Source: Plantago major
Taxonomy: Eukaryota > Streptophyta > Magnoliopsida > Lamiales > Plantaginaceae
Direction: 5' to 3'
Length of the DNA: 64,000 bases
Assembly (NCBI GenBank): GCA_026545765.1
Contig: CM048839.1
Coordinates: 44,748,677 to 44,812,676, forward strand
In this document: in pieces, positions 23,797 through 35,608 of the stretch
Layout: every line of letters begins with the position of its first letter
Numbering within the stretch: the first letter of the stretch is position 1
Position numbers and translations under genes: made by a program
The notes under the pieces: generated by a model
Told to the model about the DNA's origin: nothing
Databases searched by the model: none
What the model saw: only the letters and a program-made list of their open reading frames with translations

Positions 23797-23969
23797 ATGC
23801 AACTGAAGCAGCAGCACAACCTCCAGAGGGAACCCATCCCATTCACCGGAAAACCCATTCACCTCGGGAACCCATCCCATTCACCGGAAAACCCAACTTC
23901 AGACCCCTAAAAGCCCACGAAATCTCTGACGGAATAATCCAATTCCGCAAAATGTCCGTCCCTCAGCAT
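23797..23969 (+). pseudogene. Captured exon fragment of PNO1 (KH-domain ribosome-assembly factor)
   Basis: 23889-23969 translates to KPNFRPLKAHEISDGIIQFR followed by KMSVPQH. It closely resembles the conserved N-terminal stretch of plant PNO1 (PLKAHEMSDGKVQFRKV.VPPHR, from memory). PNO1 is the KH-domain partner of NOB1 in 40S ribosome maturation. Upstream sequence from about 23797 may be the variable PNO1 N-terminus; it contains a partial 42-bp internal duplication. Similarity stops after PQH, where the parent continues RFSPLKKAW, so only part of one exon is present. Its place inside a MULE without a transposase indicates gene capture. Confidence 0.65.
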
Positions 23970-24260
23970 GTGGTGGAGGACGAGATCTGGTGGCGCATGG
24001 AATCAGAGCATGGAGGCGGTGCAGTGGAAACTGGACGGAGGGAGGTAGCGCAGTGTGAATCGGACGGAGGGCGGCGGCGCAGTGGGTATCGGAGGGAGGC
24101 AAGGCAGTGGAGGTGCAATGAATATGGCGGAGGCGGAGAAAAGAAGAAGGAGAATAAGAAAGCAAATAACCAGTGGAGGTGCAATGAATCTGCCATTAAA
24201 AAGGAAGCAAATGGATTTGGGAAGAAGGAAGAAGAAGGGGCGGGGGTAATAAAGTAAATA
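23970..24260. other. GC-rich repetitive part of the MULE
   Basis: Purine-rich, GC-rich sequence with irregular repeats of GGACGGAGGG and GCGCAGTG-like words. A plus-strand frame runs on from the PNO1 fragment to 24257 but shows only biased composition and no known domain. I treat it as captured or expanded non-coding DNA. Confidence 0.45.
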
Positions 24261-24482
24261 ACCAGCGAAAAACATAAAAATTACAATGAGATCCATCAAC
24301 AGTAAACATTATTACAAAGAAGTAAGGTGTGCATGAAACCTAATTATAGTGAATGACGGAATGTGCAAATCACGTGACAATCCGTTCATTAAATAAAAGG
24401 AAAAAGAAAAGGAAGTAATTGAAGAAAAGGAAAAAAGAAAAGGCAGTAAAAATTGTAAAGGGGAATTTTTGGCAAAGAAAAT

Positions 24483-27400
24483 TGTTGTTACGGACATGTG
24501 TCCAATCCGTTAGGGGCGCCATAGAGCGTGTCCTAAAGCGCATCACGGCTTAATTAGCCAATTCAGTACTGGTCCGACCTCACATGGTCCGGTCAAAGTG
24601 AATCAACCAGTACGCTAAAGTCACTACACCCTCATAGCTAGTCCGAGCTAGCTGGGAAAAGGACTTCTAAACCTGGCTACGTCAGTACAGAGATGCCAAA
24701 CGGACCGGACGAGAGAATCTCGGACCCCACCATCACATCTAGACCAAACGTATAACAGAACTACTGAGATACTTCTGTGAGACTCTTGGCTCGGACATCC
24801 AGAGTTATCCAAGGGTAGATCAACCAAGCAGACAGATCTGTCCGATGGACCAACACGGACCCAACAGGCGGAACAGTACTCAAGTAGGGAAAAGGTCCAA
24901 ACTACCCTCCCAGGCCCATTGATTAGTATTGATTCTTTCACTAACGTGGGCCAAAGGTAGCATTGGTGTCCAAATCTGAAACGTACACTTGGCATCATCT
25001 TGTGAGCCACCTCATAAGCATATGATAACTATAAATATAGTACAAGGTCCAAGACCTTAAGGTAAGCGATATTAAGGGAAGAATCCCCAAGTATTATCAT
25101 AATCCCTCATAACTATTACATTGAGAGCTTCCAACTCTCTCTCTTGAGTAAAGTCTCTTACCAGATTGACATAGGCAATCCGGGTAACCCATTCTAACCC
25201 CCCCCCCCCCTACTCCTTTCAGGTACACAAACTCGGACCAGTACTACGTCGGACCTCAAGTCGGAGGCGGGCCTTAGACTAGGTTAATTATTTGTAATAG
25301 TTTAGTTAGTTAGTGTTAGAGGTTTTACCCCTCAACATTTTGGCGCCGTCTGTGGGAAACTTTACAAGAAGTTTTCGTGTTTAGAATTAAGCTGATGGCA
25401 AGAACTAGACAAACAGCGCGGGCTGGTGCACCGCGCCCACGAGGACGTCCGCCCACCCGGGGACGCAGAACCGCTGTAACTGGAAGGAGATATCCGAGTG
25501 AGGGACGCACGGCCAGTCCGTCCTCAGATGAAGGGGTCGTACGAGCTTCACCAGCTGAAGCTCAAGGCCCTGCAGCAGGCCAACAGTTCACTATGCCCGA
25601 TGGTCGCACTGTCCGCACTTGTGATCTCGGACTAAGCGAGACGCAGTTCGATAGGTTGCTCACAATCATTCGAGGCTGCCTGGGGTCTAACAATGCTCCT
25701 CCTCAACACGCCACTCTGCCAGTGGTCACTCCTCCTCAGGCAGAGCCTGCATTATCAAGGAACAGGCAACGTCCGATCCAAGAGAGGTTGGGGAACCAGC
25801 CACCTCAAGAGGATTTGCGGAACCTTCTCGGCCAAGGCCACTCTCACGCTCGAGGTGAAGGAAGCCCAAACGGAAGGAGAGAGTATCAAGAAGGAGATAA
25901 TAGACACCCAGGAGCTCCGCGACAAGCACCTCCTAGAAACAGAGATCGGTGTAAACTGCTTCCATGGGTCCGGATAGAAGAACTCCCTGCGGATGTAGCT
26001 GTGCATCCGAGGACAGGAGAAATCATGACTGCCGACGAAATCTATGCTCAACAGAAGGCTTTGGAGGCCCAGATTCTGAATCTCGGACGCCTGGTAGAAG
26101 ACCATGAGAAGATAACCACTAGTGCACCAAATCCCTTTGTGTGATGAAATCATGAGAGAAAAGGAAAGGAACAGAAACTCGGATCAAGCAATCCCGAGCT
26201 TGGAGTACTATTATGGGGATGCTTGTCCTGTTGGACACCTGACAAGGTACAACAGCAAGATAGATTCAAAGGGAATGAGCGACAATACAAAAGCTCTCAC
26301 GTTCTCATCTACTCTCTTCGGAACGGCTATGGATTGGTACACTGCTCTACCGAACAAGTCGATAAAGTCATATGCAGACCTTTCTTCAAAGTTCTTGGCA
26401 CGATTTGGAAAGGCAAAGAGGAAAAAGAGAACCGTAGAACACCTGGCAGAAGTTATACAGCGGGAGAAAGAGGATCTTAGGACCTTCTTAGATCGCTTTC
26501 ACGCGGAAGTTCTTCGAGTTGAGCCGCACAGTATTAAGGAACGGGTCCGTCACCTGTACGCTAATACTTTCAACTCAGAGCTCTACAGAAAACTATCTAG
26601 TCAGGAGGTGAGGAGTGAGAAGCATTTAGATGACATCTGTGAAGAAGTGATGTACGGAGAGGAGTATCGGAGGAATGTTCCAGTAAGAGCTGGTTCCAAG
26701 AAAGGAAAGGATCCGGTGAAGCAAGAGCAACGCCCGGGGAAGTTTGACTCGAAGATGGATCACAGGGACAGAGGTTTCCACAGGGAGAGAAGTCCGCCGA
26801 GGAGATATGCGGATTATACCCGCCTCAACAGACCAAGATCCGATATTTTGGCGACTATCATCGAGAAAAAGCTGGACGTTCAATGGCCCAAGCCCTCTCA
26901 CAACAACCGGAAGAATAGGGATGCAGAGGGGTATTGCAAGTTCCACAAGTGCCGTGGTCACGAGACTGATGACTGTATCCAACTAAAAACAGAGGTTGAA
27001 CACTTGGTACGAGAAGGCAAGCTCAAGGAGCACATCTACACGGATGAACCCTCTAGGCACGATAGAGCGGAGCGAAGAAGGGAGGATAATGCTACAGAAT
27101 TACCTCCCCGTCCGCTATCTTTGCCACCTCCGCCAGCTCACTGTCCGCCTCGCACGGATAGACATCCGTATAGACACTGCGACGGTATGGATATGGAGAA
27201 CCCTCCTTACAGCGGAGTAATCAACACCATTGCGGGCGGGCCATCAGGAGGTGACAGTAGGAACGCAAGAGAGCGGACATCACAAAATCTTCGGAACAAC
27301 AATAGAGCGTACGCTGCTCCAGCGATTCAGGGTACAAACGCTATATTTTTCGATGATAGTGAGATTCCTCTTCCTACGGCAGGAGGAGAGGACATTGATG

Positions 27401-30400
27401 ATCCAGATGTTCCGCTAGTGGTTTCCTTGACCATCGCAACTTATCGAGTGAACAAGATTTTGGTAGACACCGGGAGTTCCTCGAATATCATTTCCAAAAG
27501 AACACTGGACCAGATGGCCCTAGGGAGAATCCAATATGAAAGGGTCCACACCTCTATACTGGAATTTGGAGGGGGTACAGTTCGACCCCTGGGAAGTGTT
27601 ATGTTGCATGTTTCGCTTGGTACTTTCCCGGAAAGAGTTACTCAGTTGGTTCGATTTGTAGTGGTGGATCGTACTTTCGACTACAACGCCATCTTTGGGC
27701 GCCCGGGGCTTAATCAATTCCGAGCTATCCCCTCCACTCTCCATAATAGAATGAAGTTTCCAACTCCCTTTGGAGTCGGAGAAGAGGTTGGAAACGTCCG
27801 CGAAGCCTGGGAATGTTACATAATGTCCACAAGAAGAGCGTCCGCCCACGTGCTGGCGACCACCCTGACCCCTGGTCCGTCAGCGGTTCTTCCAGCTAAA
27901 AAGGAGAACCCGCAGATCGGAGCGGGGAGCCAAAAGGAGAAGTTTCCTAGAACATTGCGAATCGAGCCTCACGAGACTCTCAAGGAAATCGAGATTGTCG
28001 CTGGAAACCCGGATAAGAAAACAAGAATTGGGACCGAGATGACTGCAGAGGTAGAAATGAAGCTCATCGCTTGTCTCCGTGAAAACAGCGATGTGTTTGC
28101 CTGGAGTACCGATGACTTGAAGGGGATTGACCCGAGGATCACTGTTCACCGTCTGAACATGGATCCCTCGATCAAGTACATCCGACAGAAAAGGAAAGAT
28201 TTCGGTCCGGTCAAGGATGCCATCATATCCGCTGAAGTGGAGCGACTCAAAAGCGGCACATTGAAGAAGTTCGTTATTCGATTTGGGTGCAACGTAGTCC
28301 TGGTAGAGAAGTCACCGGGCAAATGGCGGATGTGCAACGACTTCACTAGGTTGAACAAGTTCTGCCCGAAGGATCCGTACCCTTTGCCGCGGATAGACCA
28401 GTTGGTTGACTCCACGTCCGGATGTGCATTGTTGAGTTTCATGGACACATACCAAGGTTTTTACCAAATCTGGATGGCCAAAGAAGACATCAAGAAAACA
28501 GCTTTCTTCGCTGCCGGGGGTGTATATTGCTTCAAGGTAATGCCCTTCGGATTGAAAAACGCGAGAGCCACTTACCATCGCCTTTTGAATCAAATGTTCA
28601 AGGAAGAGAGTGGGAAAACCATGGAAGTGTATGTGGACGACATGCTCGTCAAGAGCAAAACTGAAGAGCAACATGTGCACCATTTGAACAAGTGCTTCGC
28701 TATCCTTAGGAAGTACGCAATGAAATTGAATCCCGAGACATGTACGTTCGGAGTAAAAGGAGGGAAGTTCCTCGGGTACATGGTTACCGAGAGAGGGATA
28801 AGCGCGAACCCAGAAAAGATCAAGGCAATCCTAGATCTGCCGCAACCAAAAACCCTCAATGAGGTACAACAACTCATAGGACGTCTGATGTCCTTAAGTC
28901 GTTTCATTTCACGATCCGCGGAGAAAAATCTCCCGTTCTTCAAAATCCTCCGGAAAGGAGAGGGCTTTGAGTGGATCATGGAATGTTCTGAGGCTTTCGA
29001 GAAATTGAAAACGTACCTCCATTCCCCTCCACTGCTCTCCAAACCCGTCGAGGGAGAACCACTCTACCTCTACCTAGCTATCACGGAAGAGGCAATGAGT
29101 TCAGTGTTAGTACGAATTCAGGCTAACGATCACCTCCCAATCTACTATCTTAGCAAAGCCCTCGCTGGGGCGGAGACGAGATACGTGAAGATTGAGAAAC
29201 TTGCATATGCTTTGGTTTACACCGCAAGACGGTTAAAACCATATTTCAAGTCCCATAAAGTTGTGGTACTGACTGCGGAACCTTTGAAACAGGTCCTGGG
29301 AAAGCCCGACCAGTCTGGACGACTCTCTAAGTGGGCGATCGAGCTGAGTGAATACGACATTTGCTATCAGGCTCCGTCAACCAAGAAAGCTCAAGTCCTC
29401 GCCGATTTCTTAGCGAAATATCCTGAGGCGGATTCAGAGAAGGGCCCTGACACACAGGCATTCAAATGTTTACTCACCAAGCAGGTTGGCCAGAAGCTAG
29501 TTCCGCCGCAGTTCAACCCAGCAAACCTCGAAGACGCCCAGTTTATCTATCTGCATCTTATGAGAAAACTCGAGTCAACCAGATGTTTCTTCTTGACGGT
29601 ATGGCAAGCAACTCCAGACTTAACAACTCCGGACCAGAAAGCAGGGAAATAGAAGCACAAAGGTGGGAACCTCGGGAGCCTGTAGGAGACCTCCAAGCCG
29701 AAAAACATCCTTCTGATACCTGGATATTGGAAATGGATGGTTCCTAAACTGGAAGAGTCGGAGGGATTGGAATCTTCTTTAAGAGCCCCGATGGCGCGGA
29801 ACTTGACTACGCGATATCCCTGGAGTTCAAAGTTACAAACAATGAGCCTGAATATGAAGCATTGATAGTTGGACTGCGACTGGCCAAATCCCTGCAAGTT
29901 CGGAAGCTCAAAGCTTTCACGAATTCGCAGCTCGTGGAAGCTCAATTTTCGGGAACTTTTGCCACAAAAGGTCCTTCGATGATCAAGTATCTTGAGCTAC
30001 TCAAGCAGGAAGCCAAGCACTTTGAGGAATTCACCCTGGAAAAGTTTGACAGAGCCTGGAATGAAAGAGCGGATGCCCTGGCAAAATACGCGTCTGCAAC
30101 GGCAGCTTTGGACACAAGGAGAGTGATTTTACTCACTGTTACTGACTCATCCGTCATGAGTCTCAATTCCGCTGTCACGATAACTGACACGGGCGGAAAT
30201 TGGATGACTGACATCTGGAATTACCTCAAGGACGGATCTCTTCCAGTTGATCCGAAGGAATCAAGGAGCGTCCAATGTAGAGCAAACATGTACTTTATAC
30301 TGGGGGAAGATTTGTACAAGAGATCATTTGCAGGGACCCATTTGCGGTGCTTGAGCCCGCAAGAATCAAAGACTGTGCTAGAGGAGTGAAGACGTACTTA

Positions 30401-31628
30401 CTTGACAAAGTTGACTTGATAAGTTTGAACGGACGACTAAGCCTTGCTGCTTCTCCGAGGGTACGGATTCGAAGAAGAAATTTCAAAATTCTACGAGTCT
30501 TACTTTCTCGGATGAGTCTTCAATTGCTCGGATTGCTTTGTGATTGGTCTGAGTTTCGATATTGCTAAAAGTGTGAAAGTGACTGATGAGCTGACTATTT
30601 ATAAGGGCAATTTGGGGAAAGCCAAGAGTCACATCACTTGGATTTGAATCCCAGCCGTTGGTCCTCTCCAATCCAAGTGTTGTGCCGCTTCGCGAGTGGA
30701 TGGCTGTCAGTACGTCGCATTTAATGCTTGACAGACGCGTCACATCAATCGGGCTTAGAACCCCAACCGTTGATGTCGTCCTGATCCAACGGTCGCGTCA
30801 CTTTTCTCGGGAACTTTCCCCTGTGGGCCGGACGGACAACCTATTGGGCCTCTTTGACTTACGGATCAGCGACCCGGGAGGACCAATTCAACAATCGGTC
30901 CAACGGATAGCTTCCAGAGGGCTACGTCAGATCCTAACCGTACTCGGATCTATATATCTCGGATACAAATACCTTTTCCATCTACAGTCCGAGCTATTAC
31001 ATAACTCGGACTGTAGAAGGAAAGGGGGGGAGAGAGATATATTGAATTCCTAAGAACACGGATGACGGATCTCAACAAAAAGGATTTTTTCCTTTTTTCA
31101 GTTAACGATTCGGACACGCTCCACAACACACTTGCTCTTTTCATAGTTACCAACTATCTTCTACTAAGATACTTGGAAACTAGGGGGACATATGTTGTTA
31201 CGGACATGTGTCCAATCCGTTAGGGGCGCCATAGAGCGTGTCCTAAAGCGCATCACGGCTTAATTAGCCAAGATCTTGGTCCGACCTCACATGGTCCGGC
31301 CAAAGTGAATCAACCAGTACGCTAAAGTCACTACACCCTCATAGCTTGTCCGAGCTAGCTGGGAAAAGGACTTCTAAACCTGGCTACGTCAGTACAGAGA
31401 TGCCAAACAGATCGGACGAGAGAATCTCGGACGCCACCATCACATCAAGACCAAACGTATATGAATCCATGAGATACTGGTGAGACTCTTGGCTCGGACA
31501 TCCAGAGTTATCCAATGGCAGATCAACCAAGCAGACAGATCTGTCCGAGGGACCAACACGGACCCAACAGGCGGAACAATACTCAAGTAGGGAAAAGGTC
31601 CAAACTACCCTCCCAGGCCCATTGACCC
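24483..31628 (+). mobile_element. Ty3/gypsy LTR retrotransposon fossil, Tat lineage (Retand/Ogre-like)
   Basis: LTR copies are seen at 24483-25337 and 31193-31628, both starting TGTTGTTACGGACATG. A primer-binding region (TTTGGCGCCGTCTGTGGG) follows the first, and a purine tract (ACTAGGGGGA) precedes the second. Parts in order are gag, a zinc-knuckle-like motif, protease, reverse transcriptase with the YVDDMLV core, RNase H, and an additional archaeal-type RNase H near 29700-30130, which points to the Tat lineage. The element is broken, with at least several breaks. By eye the LTRs differ by around 5%, suggesting an age of the order of one to a few million years. It is more GC-rich than the host DNA and lies wholly inside the MULE. 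Confidence 0.88.
30391..31192. other. Non-coding 3' region of the Tat element
   Basis: The stretch between the coding part and the right-hand LTR shows short frames on both strands without recognisable domains. Tat elements often carry long spacers here. I see no host gene in it. Confidence 0.5.
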
Positions 31629-31684
31629 AAACGTTTATTCACTATCTAAAAAGGTGGTCAGGTGTAAATCGCCCTATTGTCAAA

Positions 31685-32294
31685 TATGAGATAAGTTTCA
31701 ACTTTGATGATAACCAAAATATAAAGTACATAAATTTCAAATACAAATTTATAATTTTTTTAACGTGTTGGTAGATGTAAATAATATAAATCTAACATAA
31801 ATGATTAAAGTAAACCTATAATATATAGAAACTTTGTTGATTTTCGCCTCAGGCTTAGACTGCTGATTAGAATCTAGTTTCTATTTTTGGTTCTGTGATG
31901 TGATTTCTTGCTCTTGGTTATGGTTATAGGAAAATGTTACTAGGATTGTTGAATAATGATAATGATGTAATTTGTAGATGTTATTTGCAACTTGAATTGT
32001 CTAATTCAGTTTACTAATTTTTCATCACCATGGTACTACTTTATACTAATCCATTCCTTAGGAAACTTCATAATGTACTAATTATTATATCCTTAACTAT
32101 TACGTAGTAATATGCGGGCGGATCAGGCGGTTGAGCGGTTGGCATCCGTCCAACCGCCGCCCACCCGCCTAGTGGCGGGTAATCAAAAAATTAATTGTGG
32201 CGGTTTTGTGCCAAAAAAATAACCGACGGGTGCGGTTGACCGGCGGACGAAATGACAGGCGGAGCGGGCGGTTATTTTTTTTTTTACACTCGTA
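31685..32294. other. Right arm of the hAT-like element
   Basis: AT-rich, non-coding interior from 31685 to about 32110, then the GC-rich subterminal region (32112-32285) dense in CGGTT, CCGCC and GGCGG motifs, mirroring the left end at 23110-23275. Confidence 0.65.
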
Positions 32295-32302
32295 ATGAGT
32301 AC

Positions 32303-33122
32303 TGGCTGCTGATATAGATTAAAAAATTGAAATTTAAGAATATTCGAAACATGTAACTGAAAACAAATGAGCGAGATCTTACAAATCAAAGAAATAAGTA
32401 AAAGACTTACCTCATCTGGTAAATGAAAATGATATCGAAGGAAACAAAGACTGTGGTAACGTAATGAGATGTGATGAAGAGAGACAGAGATATAGATGTG
32501 AAGGGAGAGAGATGATGTGACTTTTGTTAATTGAATTTAGGTTATGTTATGACTTATGAGTACTGATTGTTGATGTATTAAACAAATTGAAAATTGAGTC
32601 GATTAACTTATGAAAAGAGGTGCAACCCGGTTCACTTCTCGTCCAGCTGGTGAGACCTTTACTGGGCCCGTATATTGGGCCCAAGGTCCAAGTCCAAACC
32701 TTGAGGCATATCCAAGTTCAGTCTTTTTAACTCGTTGGTTGTTTAGTCACCCAACAGAGCATCCTGCAGGTCATCCATGACCTAGCTGCATAAATTTCTA
32801 CCATTTTAATTCAGCTTTATTGAGGTAATTTGAACTCCTTTCACTTCTTGTTTGAAGCTCTCCTTCAAATTTTACCCCAGTTTTTTAAACTCTGTATCAA
32901 TTCGAAGGATTTGTTCTGTTTCAGCATATCCCAATTGAGTTCAAGTTAAACCCATTGAACCCTCTCTGTGGTTTACTTGCTCAAACTTATGTTTTAGATT
33001 ATGTCTTTGTCTCTTCCTTGAACATGGATGTATAGATTCAAAGTTTTGCTTTTTATGCACCAAGTTTGTTCCTTTTTTACTTTCTTTCTATCATCTGTAA
33101 TGTATCTCAAAGAGGGTTGCTC
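32303..33122. repeat. Inverted duplication arm B: PPR promoter, leader and first codons
   Basis: Reverse complement of 16050-15203. It preserves the PPR leader intron sites (donor after 32824, acceptor TTTCAG near 32925) and the start codon followed by YLKEGCS-coding sequence near 33100, then departs in a T-rich run at 33122. The copied PPR start opens a frame (MYLKEGCSFFYSNDLYS) that soon ends, so no PPR protein is made here. The copy points toward RPB8, 560 bp downstream, and may act as its promoter. Confidence 0.88.
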
Positions 33123-33680
33123 CTTTTTTTATTCTAATGATCTGTACAGTTTGTCTGCTTCTGCATCAATCTGTTTAGCTTCTGAATTCTCTGCTATGTT
33201 CTTGATAATGTGTTTTGCATATTTGTATTGCTCTTTGATTTCGTTGATTACTTGAAAGTTGAGAACTTTTCTTTGGATGGTCGAGATTACTCGTGGTTGC
33301 ATCTGTTTTGTGTTTTTGGTTGCACAATTAGCTCAGGTCTATGTAAAAATTCAACGATGTTTGTTCAATAGCTTTCTTTTCTTTTCTGTGGGTTCAACTC
33401 TCACTTGACTCACTTGTTAATTTCTTGAGTAGGATGTATTAATAGTTGTGTGATTGGCCAAAAAGTTACAGATGATTTGGCTCATGTGGTTACTAATTCA
33501 ATGTGGCTTTGCATTAAAGCTCACTACTTTTTTTAAATTTTTTTTTATAATATTCCAGGAAGCAGTGTCTAACCACATCCTGCGCTTTGTGTATTTCCAC
33601 CATCGTCTACTAGCCGCGCTCCGCCGTGGTACTACTCCCTTTGCAAACTTCTTCATCATTCTAACATCAATCGACTCTCA
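33123..33680 (+). promoter_or_regulatory. RPB8 leader region with probable leader intron
   Basis: T-rich, intron-like sequence ends in a good acceptor, TATAATATTCCAG (AG at 33557-33558). A GC-richer leader exon, 33559-33680, then runs into the ATG at 33681. The matching donor is not obvious here; the conserved PPR-derived donor GAG|GTAATT at 32825 is a candidate, which would make the RPB8 transcript start in the duplicated PPR promoter. This is inference. Confidence 0.4.
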
Positions 33681-35608
33681 ATGGCAGGTAATAGCTCGAT
33701 CCTGTTAAATTTTCAACTTTTTTCCATTAGAGTTCAAAAATTCCCAGCTGATTCTCCCAGTGTCACTCTCAACTCCAATGGAATTGGCTGCTTAGTAGTT
33801 GGGGAATCATGTTTGTTGAATTTTGATCAGGTGCATTGGTTTTGGAAGTGACAATTATAATAATTTAATTAGGGATTTTATGTTTTGTATTTTGCATTGG
33901 TTTTACTGGAAATTGTGGGATTAATACTTGTAATACTACCTTGATTCATACTTCTACTTCGTGTTTACTCAACTTATTTGGCTCAGCTTAGTGTTTAGAA
34001 TGCACTGGCTACTTTGATTTGATTATTTTGATCACATAAAACCAGAAAGTTAAGTTGGTAACCTTATTCAGTTATTCTAGCAAAGTTGTCCAATGAAAGC
34101 AGATACCTGGGATACTTACAGCTCATAGCTCTTTCAAAGTTGACATAGCCGACTGCTTCACCATGGGATGGTTGCATTTTTTGAACATAACTACCGGAAC
34201 TCATTACATTGGAATCGAAAAATTGATCAATTTTCTCCTCAATGACAGAATTTTACTTTGACGAGATCATCAACGTGAATGAGATAGACCAGAAAGTAGT
34301 CTACGACAAAGGTAAACCTTTTATTTTTATTTATTGATTTCATGCTTTAGTGTTACTGAAACTGAGGATTGGGTAAACTATTCTTTCAGTTTCTCGCATC
34401 AAGGCTACAGATGACGACAATGATATCTATCTGGAACTTGACGTGCACAGTGAATTGTATCATGTAACTCCGGGTTCACGGTACAGGATGTTGATATCTA
34501 ACACACTAATGGTGGATGGTTCTGATGTACAAGGATATTTTCCTGAGGTACCCTTGTCCATTTGATGTATCTGTGATTCGCTTTAGTTCAAAATTAGGAA
34601 GGTCTAAAAAGTTTCGAGAAGGTTTAGTAGTATCTCTATAGAAACTAATTAACCCCACGCTTATCTACAAATTTGAGCTTTTGAACTAGATTGAATTATT
34701 ACTTTCAGTATCATTCCTTTTCTTTGTTTCACCGAAAGTTGGACAATTTTCATCCATGGTTATATTCTAATCTTTCTGAATACTACTACTATGATCCTGC
34801 TGCTTTACTTCACGAATTTGTTAATGGCTCAACAATTTTGAGGTTCAAGTTAATTGGCAATGTTTAGGGCCTTAAGAGGCACTCTGACTGTTTGGTGACA
34901 TGTACGTGTTCTTGTTTAGAGTAAACTTGCCTGGATTGTCCAATTACAATTATATTATAGTTAGTGTAGCATCGGCTTTATATGTTGGTTTGATACTTTG
35001 GTTAATGATATTTTACTATCTTCTTATGAGGTTTTTTGGCACTGCATATACTCTGGATATTCTTTTTTTGATTGATGAGAAGAGGGGCCTTAATGACCAT
35101 ATGCTTTTGGACTCTGGAGGTTGACTTATCGTGTTGAGCTCCACTTGCAGGGGCAGCAAAAATCACTTGCAGACAAATTTGAGTATGTGATGCACGGGTT
35201 GCTGTATAAGATGACAGATGACAAAGAATCATCGAGCGGAAGAGTGTAAGAATTGGCCTGCTCCTTTCCTTTTCCTTTTCCAACTTCTGACTAAGTAGTA
35301 GTATATCGTTTTATTTAGTAGGGCTAGCTTTATTGTATATTTGCGTTTAGATAGTTAATGTTTCAGGGCTGCTACTTGCTTGCGTAAAGAGCAAATGGGA
35401 ACGATAAATCAACTTTCACAAGATCATTTCTTTATGCATGATCTATGCTGCTTCCTTATAAAGCTTTTCCTGACCTGTGACGTTTCCTTGATACAGAATC
35501 ATATATATTTCATTTGGAGGACTTCAATTGATGCTGAAGGGTGATCCTGTCAAGATGCACAAGTTTTCAGTTGACAAAAAGGTGTTTTTGCTCTTGAGGA
35601 AGATGTGA
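33681..35608 (+). CDS. NRPB8: RNA polymerase I/II/III common subunit RPB8 (RPABC3)
   Basis: Five exons (33681-33687, 34249-34311, 34390-34547, 35151-35245, 35497-35608) give 144 residues, the usual size. The protein opens MAEFYFDEIINVNEID and keeps the landmarks of the family: LDVHSELYHVTPGSRYRM, DVQGYFPEGQQKSLADKFEY, VMHGLLYKM, YISFGGLQLMLKGDP and the ending KKVFLLLRKM. RPB8 forms an OB-fold-like subunit shared by nuclear RNA polymerases. The first coding exon is only 7 nt. No break is seen. The upstream region is the inverted copy of the PPR 5' end, so regulation may be borrowed from that gene. Confidence 0.93.

Larger units (their letters stand above)
23366..31675. mobile_element. MULE inserted in the hAT-like element (Pack-MULE type)
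   Basis: The ends GGGAATTTTACGTCCAGCC and, on the other strand, AGGGCGATTTACACCTGAC match as an inverted repeat that continues through CCACCTTTTTAGAT and CGTTTGGGTC. A perfect 9-bp target duplication, ATTGTCAAA (23357-23365 and 31676-31684), is diagnostic of Mutator-like elements. No transposase of its own is seen. The left arm (23366-24482) holds host-derived coding sequence, while the right arm is only about 47 bp long beside the LTR element. All other content is the nested LTR retrotransposon. Confidence 0.8.
23107..32294. mobile_element. hAT-like element (host of nested insertions)
   Basis: The ends are TAGGGGTGTACGCGGGCGG on the left and, on the opposite strand, TACGAGTGTAAAA followed by CCGCCCGC-rich sequence on the right. 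Subterminal regions are full of CGGTT, GCGGG and CCGCC motifs, as in plant hAT elements. ATAAGTAC (23099-23106) and ATGAGTAC (32295-32302) are an 8-bp target duplication with one mismatch. Without the nested insertion it would be about 0.87 kb, so it was a short non-autonomous element. No transposase is seen. Confidence 0.75.

Noticed and set aside
23952-24257. 101-residue frame in the MULE as a real gene
   Set aside because: Only its first residues match PNO1; the rest is biased GC-rich repeat translation. Recorded as captured sequence.
33028-33255. Open frame resembling the PPR N-terminus
   Set aside because: It is the duplicated PPR start in arm B, running into unrelated T-rich DNA; not an independent gene.
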